From an uncultured Clostridia bacterium (GTDB lineage: Bacteria > Bacillota > Clostridia > Christensenellales > Borkfalkiaceae): a DNA stretch of 64,000 nt. A model generated the notes under the pieces. The model did no database searches, was not told where the DNA came from, and saw only the letters and a list, made by a program, of their open reading frames with translations. A program made the translations under genes and the position numbers. Position 1 is the first letter of the stretch, and each line of letters starts with the position of its first letter. The stretch lies in the NCBI GenBank assembly GCA_947627575.1, contig CANQWN010000002.1:179922-243921 (forward strand), written 5' to 3'. Shown in pieces: positions 56,923-64,000 of this stretch.

Positions 56923-59151
56923 TTACCCGATTATTTCGAGAGGGGCAATTGAGGCGGAAAGTTCCTTTATGCCCTGCCCTTCAAAAGCGACGTTTACCAC
57001 TGCGCCGCCGTTCTTTAAGGAAACTATCATTCCCACGCCGAATTTGGGGTGCCTTACGCGCATCCCCACGGAATAATTTTTGCCGTCCTTTGCCGCAGGC
57101 TTTGCAAACCCGCCCAGCGAGGGCTTTGCAAACCCGCCCGAAGAAAAGGAGGTATCGGGCGCGGGGGAATAGCCCTCGTCGGAAGAATACACGCTTCGGC
57201 GGGCATTGGGATAGCCGCCGCCGTCAGAGTTGAAGCGGGACGAAACGTTTATGCCCAACGCGGGGGACAGTTCCGTGAGGAAGGGCGAGACGGAGGTGTT
57301 TTCCCTGTGCCCGTACAGATAGCGGGATTTACTGCGCGTGAGGTACAGCTCTTCACGGGCGCGGGTTATTGCGACGTACATAAGCCGCCTTTCCTCCTCC
57401 AAATTGCCCTCGTTTACCGAACGCGCCGCGGGCATTATGTTCGATTCCAGCCCGCATATCACCACGACGGGGAATTCCAGCCCCTTTACGGCGTGGATGG
57501 TAGCCAAAGTTACATAGTTGCCGTCGTCCATATCGTCGGTATCCGAAAGCAGAGTTATCTGATTGAGATATTCTTCCAAAGTAGCTTCCGGGTTCAACCT
57601 TGAAAAGTCGTCCACGGAGGCGATAAATTCGTCGAGGTTGGCAAGTTTTGCGTCGCCGTCGTCGCTGCCGTCGTCGTAGGCGGAGCGCAGAAGCGCCTCG
57701 CTTATCACCAGCCTTACAAGGCTGTTTACGGGCAAGTTCTGCGAGGCGACGGTGAGATCCCTTATCAGGGTTGCAAAGCCGCGCAATTTGGCTTTTATCC
57801 CGTCGGAAAAGGGCAGTAAATCGCAATCCACGGCGGCGTCGAACAGGGAAAGCCCCTCGCTTTGGGCGTAGAGGTACATCCCCTCCACCGTCTTGCCGCC
57901 TATGCCGCGGCGGGGAACGTTGATTATCCTTTCCGCCGCTTCGCTGTCGAACGGGTTGGCTATAAGGCGGAGATAGGCGAGCACGTCCTTAATTTCGCGC
58001 CGTTCAAAGAAGCGGAAGCCGCCGAAAACTTTAAAGGGTATGCCGTATTTGGCAAATTCCTGTTCGTAAGGGCGGGTGAGGGCGTTTATGCGCATAAGTA
58101 TGGCGTAATCCGAAAATTTTCTGCCACCCGTCTGCACGCCCGCTATTATCTTGCGCACGGCGAACAGCGCCTCGGCAGATTCCTCTTCCGCCTGATAAAC
58201 TTCCGGCTGTTTGCCGCGGGGTCCGTCCGTCCACAGCGTTTTGCCGCGGCGGGTATGATTGTTCTTTATGGAAGCGTTGGCAAGTTCGAGTATTGCCTGC
58301 GTGGAACGGTAGTTGCGTTCCAGCTTGTACACTTTTGCCTCGGGGAAATCCTTGTCAAAGCGCAGTATGTTCTCTATCTCCGCGCCCCGCCAGCCGTATA
58401 TCGACTGGTCGTCGTCGCCGACGGCGAAGAGGTTGCCGTGCTTGCGCGCAAGCAGTTTTATTATGTTGTACTGCACCGCGTTTGTATCCTGAAATTCGTC
58501 CACGAGTATGTAGCGGAACTTATCCGAAAGATATTCCGCAACGGAATTGTCTTTGCGCAGGAGGCGCAAAGTTTCGAGAAGCAGGTCGTCGAAATCCAGC
58601 GCGTTGTTTTCTTTCAGGTGTTTGTTGTACTTTTCGTATATCAGCACGCACTCGTCTATATAATTTTCCGCCTTGTATTCCCTGCCGTATTGGTCGGGGT
58701 CCAGCCCCAACATTTTGGCGTTGCCTATGTGATATTTTGCGGCTTTGAGGATTTTTTCGTCGCTGAAATCAAGTTCCGCATACGTCCTCTTTATAACGTT
58801 GTTGCGTTCGGCGTCGCTGTATATCGAAAAGTTGGATTTTATGCCCGCTTGTTCGGCAAATTCGCGCAAAATTTTAACGCACATACTGTGTATCGTGCAT
58901 ATCCATCTGCTGTCCGCCTCGCCCGTCATGGATAAGAGGCGCTCCTTCATTTCCCCCGCCGCCTTGTTTGTGAAAGTTATGGCGAGGATGTGCGGCAATG
59001 TGGCTTTGCCGCTTTGAAGTATATGCGCTATCCTGCTGGTAAGCACGCGGGTTTTGCCGCTGCCCGCGCCCGCAAGCACAAGCACCGCGCCCTCCGTATC
59101 CAGCACGGGTTTTATCTGCTCTTCGTTCAATTCCGAAAGTATGTCAGTCAT
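56923..59151 (-). CDS. pcrA: ATP-dependent DNA helicase PcrA/UvrD
   Basis: A 742-residue superfamily 1A helicase acting in repair and replication restart. Seen: Walker A LAGAGSGKTRVL, motif Ia TFTNKAAGEM, motif II VDEFQDTNAVQY, motif III GDDDQSIYGWRGA, motif IV ERNYRST, motif V LATIHAVKGLEFP, motif VI RLMYVAITRARE, and a C-terminal Tudor-like module after a Ser/Gly/Pro linker. The promoter at 59158-59186 places the -10 box 6 nt from ATG 59151 with no SD, so the mRNA may be leaderless. Confidence 0.96.
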   Translation of the reverse strand: MTDILSELNEEQIKPVLDTEGAVLVLAGAGSGKTRVLTSRIAHILQSGKATLPHILAITFTNKAAGEMKERLLSMTGEADSRWICTIHSMCVKILREFAEQAGIKSNFSIYSDAERNNVIKRTYAELDFSDEKILKAAKYHIGNAKMLGLDPDQYGREYKAENYIDECVLIYEKYNKHLKENNALDFDDLLLETLRLLRKDNSVAEYLSDKFRYILVDEFQDTNAVQYNIIKLLARKHGNLFAVGDDDQSIYGWRGAEIENILRFDKDFPEAKVYKLERNYRSTQAILELANASIKNNHTRRGKTLWTDGPRGKQPEVYQAEEESAEALFAVRKIIAGVQTGGRKFSDYAILMRINALTRPYEQEFAKYGIPFKVFGGFRFFERREIKDVLAYLRLIANPFDSEAAERIINVPRRGIGGKTVEGMYLYAQSEGLSLFDAAVDCDLLPFSDGIKAKLRGFATLIRDLTVASQNLPVNSLVRLVISEALLRSAYDDGSDDGDAKLANLDEFIASVDDFSRLNPEATLEEYLNQITLLSDTDDMDDGNYVTLATIHAVKGLEFPVVVICGLESNIMPAARSVNEGNLEEERRLMYVAITRAREELYLTRSKSRYLYGHRENTSVSPFLTELSPALGINVSSRFNSDGGGYPNARRSVYSSDEGYSPAPDTSFSSGGFAKPSLGGFAKPAAKDGKNYSVGMRVRHPKFGVGMIVSLKNGGAVVNVAFEGQGIKELSASIAPLEIIG

Positions 59152-59157
59152 AGCATT

Positions 59158-59186
59158 ATTTTATCACAGACGGCGGAAAAATACAA
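59158..59186 (-). promoter_or_regulatory. Promoter of pcrA-ligA
   Basis: TTGTAT (59186-59181), 17-bp spacer, TAAAAT (59163-59158), then AATGCT and the ATG. Confidence 0.75.
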
Positions 59187-59264
59187 TTGTTTAAGCCTTT
59201 AAAAGTAAATAATAAGCGCGCCGCTTAAAAAAGGGCGCGCCCCGCTTCCCGCAAGCAAGGCGGG

Positions 59265-59642
59265 TTATATTTTATATTCCTTTTCCCGCCTGTACCTTTC
59301 GAGTGCGGCGAGGTATTTTGCGGAAAGTTCAAGCGTATAGCGCTGTTTTTCCTCGTAGGAAAGCCCGGCGTAGTATTCCGCGTCGGTAAGTCTGCCTATG
59401 GCGTCGGAAACTTCCCCCTCGGTATCGAGGAGGTTTTTCACTTTAAGATAAAATTCGTCCTGCTTTTCGCCGCGGATTTCCTTTTTTACCATCACGAACA
59501 TAGAGGATTTAACTTTCATTTCGCTTACCCCCTTTTCCCTCGCCTGACGGGCGCCGTCCTCTACGTTCTGCCTGCACTGCGCCCAAAAATTGCTTTTAAG
59601 CCGCTGTTTTGCGGCGCGCGCCATAGCTTTTATATCGTCCAT
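59265..59642 (-). CDS. Small basic helical protein of unknown function
   Basis: A 125-residue protein, highly charged and helical, with basic stretches at both ends (RAAKQRLKSNFW, RYRREKEYKI). I see no signal, membrane helix or catalytic motif. It lies between rpsU and pcrA on the same strand, where many Bacillota have yqeY; it does not look like YqeY to me. Binding to RNA or ribosomes is a guess from charge and context only. The gap from the rpsU terminator suggests weak read-through or an unseen promoter. Confidence 0.6.
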   Translation of the reverse strand: MDDIKAMARAAKQRLKSNFWAQCRQNVEDGARQAREKGVSEMKVKSSMFVMVKKEIRGEKQDEFYLKVKNLLDTEGEVSDAIGRLTDAEYYAGLSYEEKQRYTLELSAKYLAALERYRREKEYKI

Positions 59643-59686
59643 ATTTCACCTACAATTTTCTTTATTTTACGACATATGCGCAAATG

Positions 59687-59722
59687 AAAAAGGTCCGCCG
59701 TACAGCTTTTGTACGACAGACC
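59687..59722 (-). terminator. Terminator of rpsU
   Basis: A 13-bp stem with two G-U pairs (59722-59710 with 59704-59692), followed on the - strand by five T. Confidence 0.85.
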
Positions 59723-59730
59723 CGAAGTTT

Positions 59731-59907
59731 TTAACCTCTGTTTCTCTTTCTTGCGGCCTCGGCCTTCTTGCGCCTCTTGACGGAAGGGGATTCGTAAAAT
59801 TCTTTCTTTCTCAAATCGCCGATTATGCCGTCGCGCGAGCACTTTCTTTTAAAGCGGCGCAGCGCGTTTTCAACCGTTTCGTTTTCGCCTACTTTGATAG
59901 TTGACAT
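59731..59907 (-). CDS. rpsU: 30S ribosomal protein S21
   Basis: A 58-residue S21, the normal size: [18 protein letters not shown], then [21 protein letters not shown] and the basic tail [16 protein letters not shown] (quoted separately). The start at 59907 is chosen for its position after GGGGTGAG and for the typical N-terminus; the frame is open back to 59982 but that part lies at the promoter. S21 sits near the anti-Shine-Dalgarno of 16S rRNA and affects SD-dependent initiation, which is of interest given the SD-less genes in this window. Confidence 0.95.
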   Translation of the reverse strand: MSTIKVGENETVENALRRFKRKCSRDGIIGDLRKKEFYESPSVKRRKKAEAARKRNRG

Positions 59908-59941
59908 CTTTCTCACCCCCTCTTCCCGAGATTGCTTACAA

Positions 59942-59970
59942 ATTATACCAAAGCGCCCCCGTAAAGTCAA
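59942..59970 (-). promoter_or_regulatory. Promoter of rpsU
   Basis: TTGACT (59970-59965), 17-bp spacer, TATAAT (59947-59942). Confidence 0.85.
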
Positions 59971-59988
59971 CTCAATTTGCAAACTATT

Positions 59989-60855
59989 TTAAATTAAATT
60001 GCAAAGCACCATTACGCAATTTGTAACAAGCCCCGCCGCTACGGAAATGAGATACAGCGTAAGCACGATAAGCACGTTGCGCTTTATCTTTTTCACGTTG
60101 CGGAACAGCACCATAAGCCCCACGCCCGCGTTGGCGCACAGCCCCGAAACCATACTTCCGAACAATATCCCGCCGTTTACGTACGCGGCGGTTATCACCG
60201 TGCTGGAAGCGCAGTTGGGGATAAGCCCGATAGCCGCCGTTATCAGGGGCTGAAAATACGCCCCGCCTATCATTGCGGAAGCCAACTTATCCTCGCCCAC
60301 CTCGGCTATTATAAACCCGAACACGAGATTTACAGCAAGGAGGTACAGCGCTATTTTAAGCGCGTGCAGAAGGGGCGAAACGAAATATACCGTAAATTCG
60401 CTTTTGCCCTCGTGTTCCCTTCCGCAGGAATAGGCGTAAATTTCCTCCGAAGCGTCCGAAATTTTTTCGTACGACAGCAGGAAATTGACGAGATAGCCCA
60501 CGCCCGCCGCCACTACGAGTTTTATGGCTATCAGGGGCATTATCGCCGAAGCCGACGAAATGGACGAAATAAGTATTATAAGCGCCTCGTCCGAAGTTGC
60601 CAAAAACACCGCAAGGAGGGTGCCCGTGCGGATAAGCCCCCTATCGTAAAGTTTTGCCGCCATTACGGAAAACCCGCACTGCGGGATAATGCCCGTAGCC
60701 GAACCTATGAGGGGGGCGAGCTTGCCCTGCAAGCCCTTTCTGTCGCGGGTGAAGCCCGTCTTGTGTTCGAGAAGCTCTATAAGTATATAACTGATCAAAA
60801 GGAACGGCAGGGCTATCAAAGTGTCCTTTACCGCTTCCCATATCGTTTGCCACAT
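59989..60855 (-). CDS. ArsP_2-like membrane permease (putative metal/arsenic efflux)
   Basis: A 288-residue membrane protein with about eight to ten helices. It has two halves with matching motifs, GIIPQCGFSV in the first and GLIPNCASSTV in the second, the Pro-x-Cys signature of the putative arsenic-efflux / 10TM family (PF11449 type). A His- and Glu-containing loop (CGREHEGKSE) separates the halves. A role in exporting arsenicals or another metal is suggested by the family name; evidence for it is thin. It appears monocistronic; a TATAAT box sits at about 60890-60885 but I could not place a clear -35. Confidence 0.78.
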   Translation of the reverse strand: MWQTIWEAVKDTLIALPFLLISYILIELLEHKTGFTRDRKGLQGKLAPLIGSATGIIPQCGFSVMAAKLYDRGLIRTGTLLAVFLATSDEALIILISSISSASAIMPLIAIKLVVAAGVGYLVNFLLSYEKISDASEEIYAYSCGREHEGKSEFTVYFVSPLLHALKIALYLLAVNLVFGFIIAEVGEDKLASAMIGGAYFQPLITAAIGLIPNCASSTVITAAYVNGGILFGSMVSGLCANAGVGLMVLFRNVKKIKRNVLIVLTLYLISVAAGLVTNCVMVLCNLI

Positions 60856-60917
60856 AGATAAAACGCCTTTATTGCTTTTTACTGTTTATTATATACATAT
60901 CCGTCGTTATTTAAACA

Positions 60918-60946
60918 ATACGCCCCGCATTGCGCGGGGCGTATTT
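60918..60946 (-). terminator. Hairpin at the end of the MalK-like gene
   Basis: AATACGCCCCG/CGGGGCGTATT (60918-60928 with 60936-60946), 7-nt loop; it touches the stop codon and only TTGTTTAAAT follows on the - strand. Confidence 0.6.
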
Positions 60947-62166
60947 TATCTGCGCTTTTTTTTGTTATCTTTTTTGGGTTTGGCTTTTTCGAGAATTTCC
61001 AGCTCGTCCCGGTAGTCGAGGGGAGCCACGTCCGCGTCGGCATACGGCGTCTTTACGTAGCCGCCGTCGCGGGCAAGCAACGTAAGCCTGCTTTCGCTGT
61101 CGAAAAGCTGCAACCTTTCCGCGTCTATTTTCAACAGAACGCCGTCCCCCTTCTTATTCTGCGGCGAAGCCTTAACCACAAGCGTCGCGCCCGTCTGCGT
61201 TTCACATTCCGCATAATATTCTTCGCCGTCGTTTTCCGTCGCGGTAACTTTGGCGGGGATATCCCCGTCCTCCGCTATGCGCGCGTCCTCGGGACGGACG
61301 CCTACGTTTACCGTTTTGCCTTCCGCAACGTATGCCGCGCAATCGGTAAACCTCGCCTTTACGCTTTCGGGCAAAGGCAGTTTTATGCCGCCGTTTACAA
61401 ATACTTTTCCGTCCTCTTCAACCACGGTGCAACCGTTTACGAAATTTATCGTGGGCGAACCTACGGTGAAAGCAACGTACGCGTTTGCGGGGTAATCGTA
61501 CAGGTTTGCGGGGGTATCTATCTGCTGTATTATGCCGTTTTTGAGGATTATCACGCGGGTGCCCACGCTTAACGCCTCGTTTACGTTTTTGGTGGCGTAC
61601 AGGAACGTGCCGTTCATCCTCGCCTGCAAGTTCACGATAAGCGCAAGCATATCGTTTTTCAGCTTTTCGTCCAACCCCGCGAGAGGTTCGTCGAACAGGT
61701 AAAGTTTGGGTTCGCGCACAATCGCCCTGCCTATCGCCACGCGCTGGCGCTGGGCGGCGGTAAGCACTTTGGGCTTACGGTAAAGCACGGGTTCAAGCCC
61801 TAAAATTTTTGCCGCAGATTTCACGCGCTGGTCCACAAGCGCCTGCGGGGCTTTTCTTATGCGAAGCCCGTATGCCATATTGTCGTACACGGTAAGCGAG
61901 GGATACAGGGTACTGCTGCGGAAAATCATAGCAAGTTCCCTGTCCTTGGGCGCGGCGTCGGTTACGTCCTTGCCGTCTATCTCTATTTTGCCGGAATTAC
62001 ATTCCTCAAGCCCGGCTATCACGCGGAGCAGGGTGGATTTACCGCTCTTTTCCCCGCCCACTACGGCTATAAGTTCCTTTTCGCCCGCCTCGAAATTTAT
62101 ATCGTACAGCGCAAGTTCGCCCGAAGGGAAAACTTTATCCACCGCGTTAAGTTTCAACAGTGACAT
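60946..62166 (-). CDS. MalK/UgpC-like ABC ATPase with altered catalytic motifs
   Basis: A 406-residue protein with the full layout of sugar-importer ATPases: a nucleotide-binding domain (1-235) and a C-terminal OB-fold regulatory domain (GVRPEDARI). Walker A is GGEKSGKST (37-45) and Walker B LYLFDEP is intact, with the Glu. But the signature is LTAAQ (135-139) instead of LSGGQ, the Q-loop has Arg83 in place of Gln (IFRSSTLYP), and the H-loop reads TKN (Lys193 in place of His). Such changes in all three places would be expected to impair a normal dimer ATPase. The C-terminus is a Lys-rich tail. No permease or binding-protein gene is nearby. A regulatory or moonlighting role is inferred. Confidence 0.85.
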   Translation of the reverse strand: MSLLKLNAVDKVFPSGELALYDINFEAGEKELIAVVGGEKSGKSTLLRVIAGLEECNSGKIEIDGKDVTDAAPKDRELAMIFRSSTLYPSLTVYDNMAYGLRIRKAPQALVDQRVKSAAKILGLEPVLYRKPKVLTAAQRQRVAIGRAIVREPKLYLFDEPLAGLDEKLKNDMLALIVNLQARMNGTFLYATKNVNEALSVGTRVIILKNGIIQQIDTPANLYDYPANAYVAFTVGSPTINFVNGCTVVEEDGKVFVNGGIKLPLPESVKARFTDCAAYVAEGKTVNVGVRPEDARIAEDGDIPAKVTATENDGEEYYAECETQTGATLVVKASPQNKKGDGVLLKIDAERLQLFDSESRLTLLARDGGYVKTPYADADVAPLDYRDELEILEKAKPKKDNKKKRR

Positions 62167-62196
62167 AATTTACCAACCTTTTACGATTATGCAAAC

Positions 62197-62226
62197 ATAA
62201 TAACATAAAATAACGCATTTTACCAA
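62197..62226 (-). promoter_or_regulatory. Promoter of the MalK-like gene
   Basis: TTGGTA (62226-62221), 18-bp spacer, TATTAT (62202-62197). A near-repeat of the TTGGTAAA element recurs at about 62178-62170, next to the start codon. Confidence 0.6.
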
Positions 62227-62273
62227 CTTTTAAAGGGGGTTTTATAAAAATTTTTAATTTTAACGCTATTTTG

Positions 62274-62302
62274 TTGAAAGGCGGCGGCAAAAGTGTTAAA
62301 AT
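62274..62302 (+). promoter_or_regulatory. Promoter of queH
   Basis: TTGAAA at 62274-62279, 17-bp spacer, TAAAAT at 62297-62302, then 6 nt and ATG 62309. Confidence 0.75.
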
Positions 62303-62308
62303 ATTTTT

Positions 62309-62890
62309 ATGAACAAGGTGAATTACGACAGCGTGATGCGCCGTCAGGCGGAAGAAAACAGAGGCAAAAAATTGCTTTTGCACTGCTGTTGCGCGCCCTG
62401 CTCTACCGCCTGCCTCGAAAGGCTTAAAGATTACTTTGAAATTTACGCGCTGTTTTACAACCCCAACCTCGGCGACGAAGAATACGAGAGGCGCAAAGCG
62501 GAGCTTGTGAAACTTATCCAAACGACGGGCTGGGCGAAAATTATCGACTGCGACAGGGAAAGCGAAAGATTTGCCGAAGCCGCAAAGGGGCTGGAAAGCC
62601 AACCCGAAGGCGGCGCGCGCTGCGTAAAGTGCTTTGAACTGCGCATAGGCAAGACGGCGGAAACAGCGGACGAATACGGCTTTGATTTTTTCGGCACTAC
62701 GCTTACCGTAAGCCCGCTGAAAAACGCGGAGCTTATCAACGCCATAGGCGAAAGGTGCGCCAAAAAGGCGAAATGGCTTTATTCCGACTTCAAAAAAGCA
62801 GACGGATATCTTGAAAGCGTTAAACTTTCAAAGCAATACGGGCTGTACAGACAGAACTTTTGCGGATGCGAATTTTCACGCAGGCGATAA
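62309..62890 (+). CDS. queH: Epoxyqueuosine reductase QueH
   Basis: A 193-residue QueH (formerly DUF208), the cofactor-B12-independent enzyme that makes the last step of queuosine in tRNA. Seen: the Cys-rich LLLHCCCAPCSTAC, CVKCFELRI, the TTLTVSPLKN block, and the C-terminal NFCGCEFS, which together bind iron-sulfur and a second metal. The length fits the family. No SD is visible and the -10 box ends 6 nt before the ATG, so the mRNA may be leaderless. Confidence 0.92.
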   Translation: MNKVNYDSVMRRQAEENRGKKLLLHCCCAPCSTACLERLKDYFEIYALFYNPNLGDEEYERRKAELVKLIQTTGWAKIIDCDRESERFAEAAKGLESQPEGGARCVKCFELRIGKTAETADEYGFDFFGTTLTVSPLKNAELINAIGERCAKKAKWLYSDFKKADGYLESVKLSKQYGLYRQNFCGCEFSRRR

Positions 62891-62894
62891 ACGC

Positions 62895-62923
62895 TTGAAT
62901 TTGCCGCCGCAACGTGATATATT
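62895..62923 (+). promoter_or_regulatory. Promoter of the carbamoyltransferase gene
   Basis: TTGAAT at 62895-62900, 17-bp spacer, TATATT at 62918-62923; SD GAGGAAAG precedes ATG 62960. Confidence 0.65.
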
Positions 62924-62959
62924 ATAGACGGGCCAGAAAGAAAAATACGAGGAAAGTTT

Positions 62960-63901
62960 ATGGATATTAACAGGTATTCCCCATCCTATGTGCTGACGAG
63001 AAGGCATCTTACAAAACTTGCCGACTGCACGACGGAAGAAATTTTTGAATTTTTGTACGCCACAAAGGCGATGAAATCCAAATTCATCGCGCACGAAAGC
63101 ACCGCCATATTGCAGGGCGTTACCGTGGCTTTGCTTTTCGGCGACACTTCCCTCCGCACGAGAAGCGCGATTGAAATAGGCGTGCGGCAACTTGGCGGCG
63201 TTTGCGTAAACCTGCCCTATTCCGGCAAGGATATGCGCGCCGGCGAAAATATAAAGGACATAGTAAACGTAATTTCGCGCTACGGCGTGGGCGCGCTTAT
63301 AACGAGGGGTATCCCGCAGAAAGATCTGGACGAATACTGCGCGGTTTCCTCCGAAATTTCGATAATAAATTCCACCAACGACGACTTTATCCCCATGCAG
63401 GCGCTTTGCGACCTTTACACCGTATGGGAAAAGAGAGGCAGGCTGGAAGGACTGAAAATTGCCTACGTGGGCAAGGGCGGAAACAACGCCACCTCGCTGA
63501 TAATGGGCGCGATAAAGTGCGGTATGGAAGTTGCTTTGGCAACGCCGTCGCAATTCCCCGTCAAGCGCGAACACCTGCTGCACGCGGAACAGTACGGCAA
63601 CATATTCGTCACCGAAAACCCCGCCGAAGCCGTGCGCGGCGCGGACGTGGTTTATACTGACAGCTATGAATACCACACATCCATTTCCGCTACCGAACGC
63701 GAAATTTTAAAACCCTATCAGGTGAACAACGGGCTGATGACTCTTGCCGACCACGGGGCGATTTTTATGCACTCGCTGCCCGCTTCCCGCGGGATAGAAG
63801 TTACCGCGGACGTTATAGACGGAAAAAGCAGCGTGGTGCTTGAACAGGGCGAAAACAAACTTCATACCATAAAGGCGATACTCGCCTTGCTTATAAAATA
63901 A
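62960..63901 (+). CDS. argF: Ornithine carbamoyltransferase-like transcarbamylase
   Basis: A 313-residue OTCase/ATCase-fold enzyme. The carbamoyl-phosphate loop, usually S-T-R-T-R, reads TSLRTRS. The second landmark, usually H-C-L-P in OTCase, reads MHSLPASRG. SLRTR is also found in some variant transcarbamylases, such as the N-succinylornithine enzyme, so the second substrate (ornithine, an acylornithine, or another amine) is open. The overall length and the HTIKAILALL end match OTCases. No other arginine gene is in view. The gene symbol is by family resemblance. Confidence 0.75.
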   Translation: MDINRYSPSYVLTRRHLTKLADCTTEEIFEFLYATKAMKSKFIAHESTAILQGVTVALLFGDTSLRTRSAIEIGVRQLGGVCVNLPYSGKDMRAGENIKDIVNVISRYGVGALITRGIPQKDLDEYCAVSSEISIINSTNDDFIPMQALCDLYTVWEKRGRLEGLKIAYVGKGGNNATSLIMGAIKCGMEVALATPSQFPVKREHLLHAEQYGNIFVTENPAEAVRGADVVYTDSYEYHTSISATEREILKPYQVNNGLMTLADHGAIFMHSLPASRGIEVTADVIDGKSSVVLEQGENKLHTIKAILALLIK

Positions 63902-63928
63902 AGCGCAAAAAAAGCGCGGCTTTTGAAG

Positions 63929-64000
63929 TGAACCCCAAAGTTTGGACAAAAATTTAATAATCAGATTTGAGAATGAGTTCTGTATTGTACAGGGCTCATT
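63929..64000. mobile_element. Probable end of an IS3-family insertion sequence, cut by the window
   Basis: TGAACCCCAAAGTTTGGACA at 63929-63948 resembles the terminal inverted repeat of IS150-group IS3 elements. Forty bases further in is a 13-bp hairpin (63972-63984 with 63988-64000, two G-U pairs) that could be the terminator of a transposase on the - strand beyond the window. The body of the element is not visible. Confidence 0.5.

Overview
The window looks like chromosomal sequence from an anaerobic, Gram-positive-type bacterium of the class Clostridia (Bacillota), probably an uncultured lineage. Evidence: an rnfCDGEAB operon, a NusG-domain-II/ApbE pair, a tRNA-Ile T-box leader, a secA-prfB pair, an RsbV/RsbW/SigB-type module, a CotF-type spore-coat pair, and sigma-A-like promoters that nearly all have 17-bp spacing. 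Species-level placement cannot be read from the sequence.

Layout. 1-780: 3' part of a membrane protein gene. 823-2565 (-): partner-switching sigma-factor operon, divergent from citrate synthase (2756-4129). 4159-10297 (-): ileS behind a T-box leader, then feoA, feoB and an RluA-type pseudouridine synthase. 10425-16165 (-): secA, prfB, a small helical protein, tsaD. 16264-20769 (-): adenine deaminase, then a Zn/Cd-type P-type ATPase under an ArsR/SmtB repressor with a visible operator. 20866-22278 (-): M18 aminopeptidase.

22319-32891 is the most striking region. A Gx-family membrane protein and the complete Rnf operon (+) face a NusG-II membrane protein, an ApbE flavin transferase and a lipoprotein made of six tandem FMN-binding domains, each with a GAT flavinylation motif. 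Together they suggest a multi-flavin extracytoplasmic electron-transfer system fed by Rnf. RnfG itself appears to carry two FMN-binding domains.

32965-38309 (-): gltX, a CmpB-like membrane protein and a MacB/FtsX-type fused ABC transporter. 38376-41305: a membrane-tethered XRE regulator, DegV, a low-molecular-weight phosphatase and a LOG-family protein. 41382-41771 (-): one-piece tmRNA with an unusual 24-residue tag ending in CAACAA, and repeats of its 3' end just downstream. 41918-45465 (+): PfkB kinase, MTA/SAH nucleosidase, uracil-DNA glycosylase and an ApgM-type mutase. 45498-51402 (-): a six-gene run (membrane protein, methyltransferase, Hsp33, TPR protein, HEAT-like protein, then a CotF-type pair behind a terminator-like hairpin). 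51512-54294 (+): asd-dapA-dapB. 54466-62226: an XRE regulator, ligA, pcrA, rpsU, an ArsP_2-like permease and a MalK-like ATPase with altered ABC motifs. 62309-63901 (+): queH and an OTCase-like carbamoyltransferase. The last ~70 bases look like the end of an IS3-family element.

A recurring feature is a good promoter whose -10 hexamer ends exactly 6 nt before an ATG with no Shine-Dalgarno sequence (apbE, the XRE gene at 38984, pcrA, queH), suggesting leaderless mRNAs. All functional calls are from reading sequence motifs; no database search was possible.
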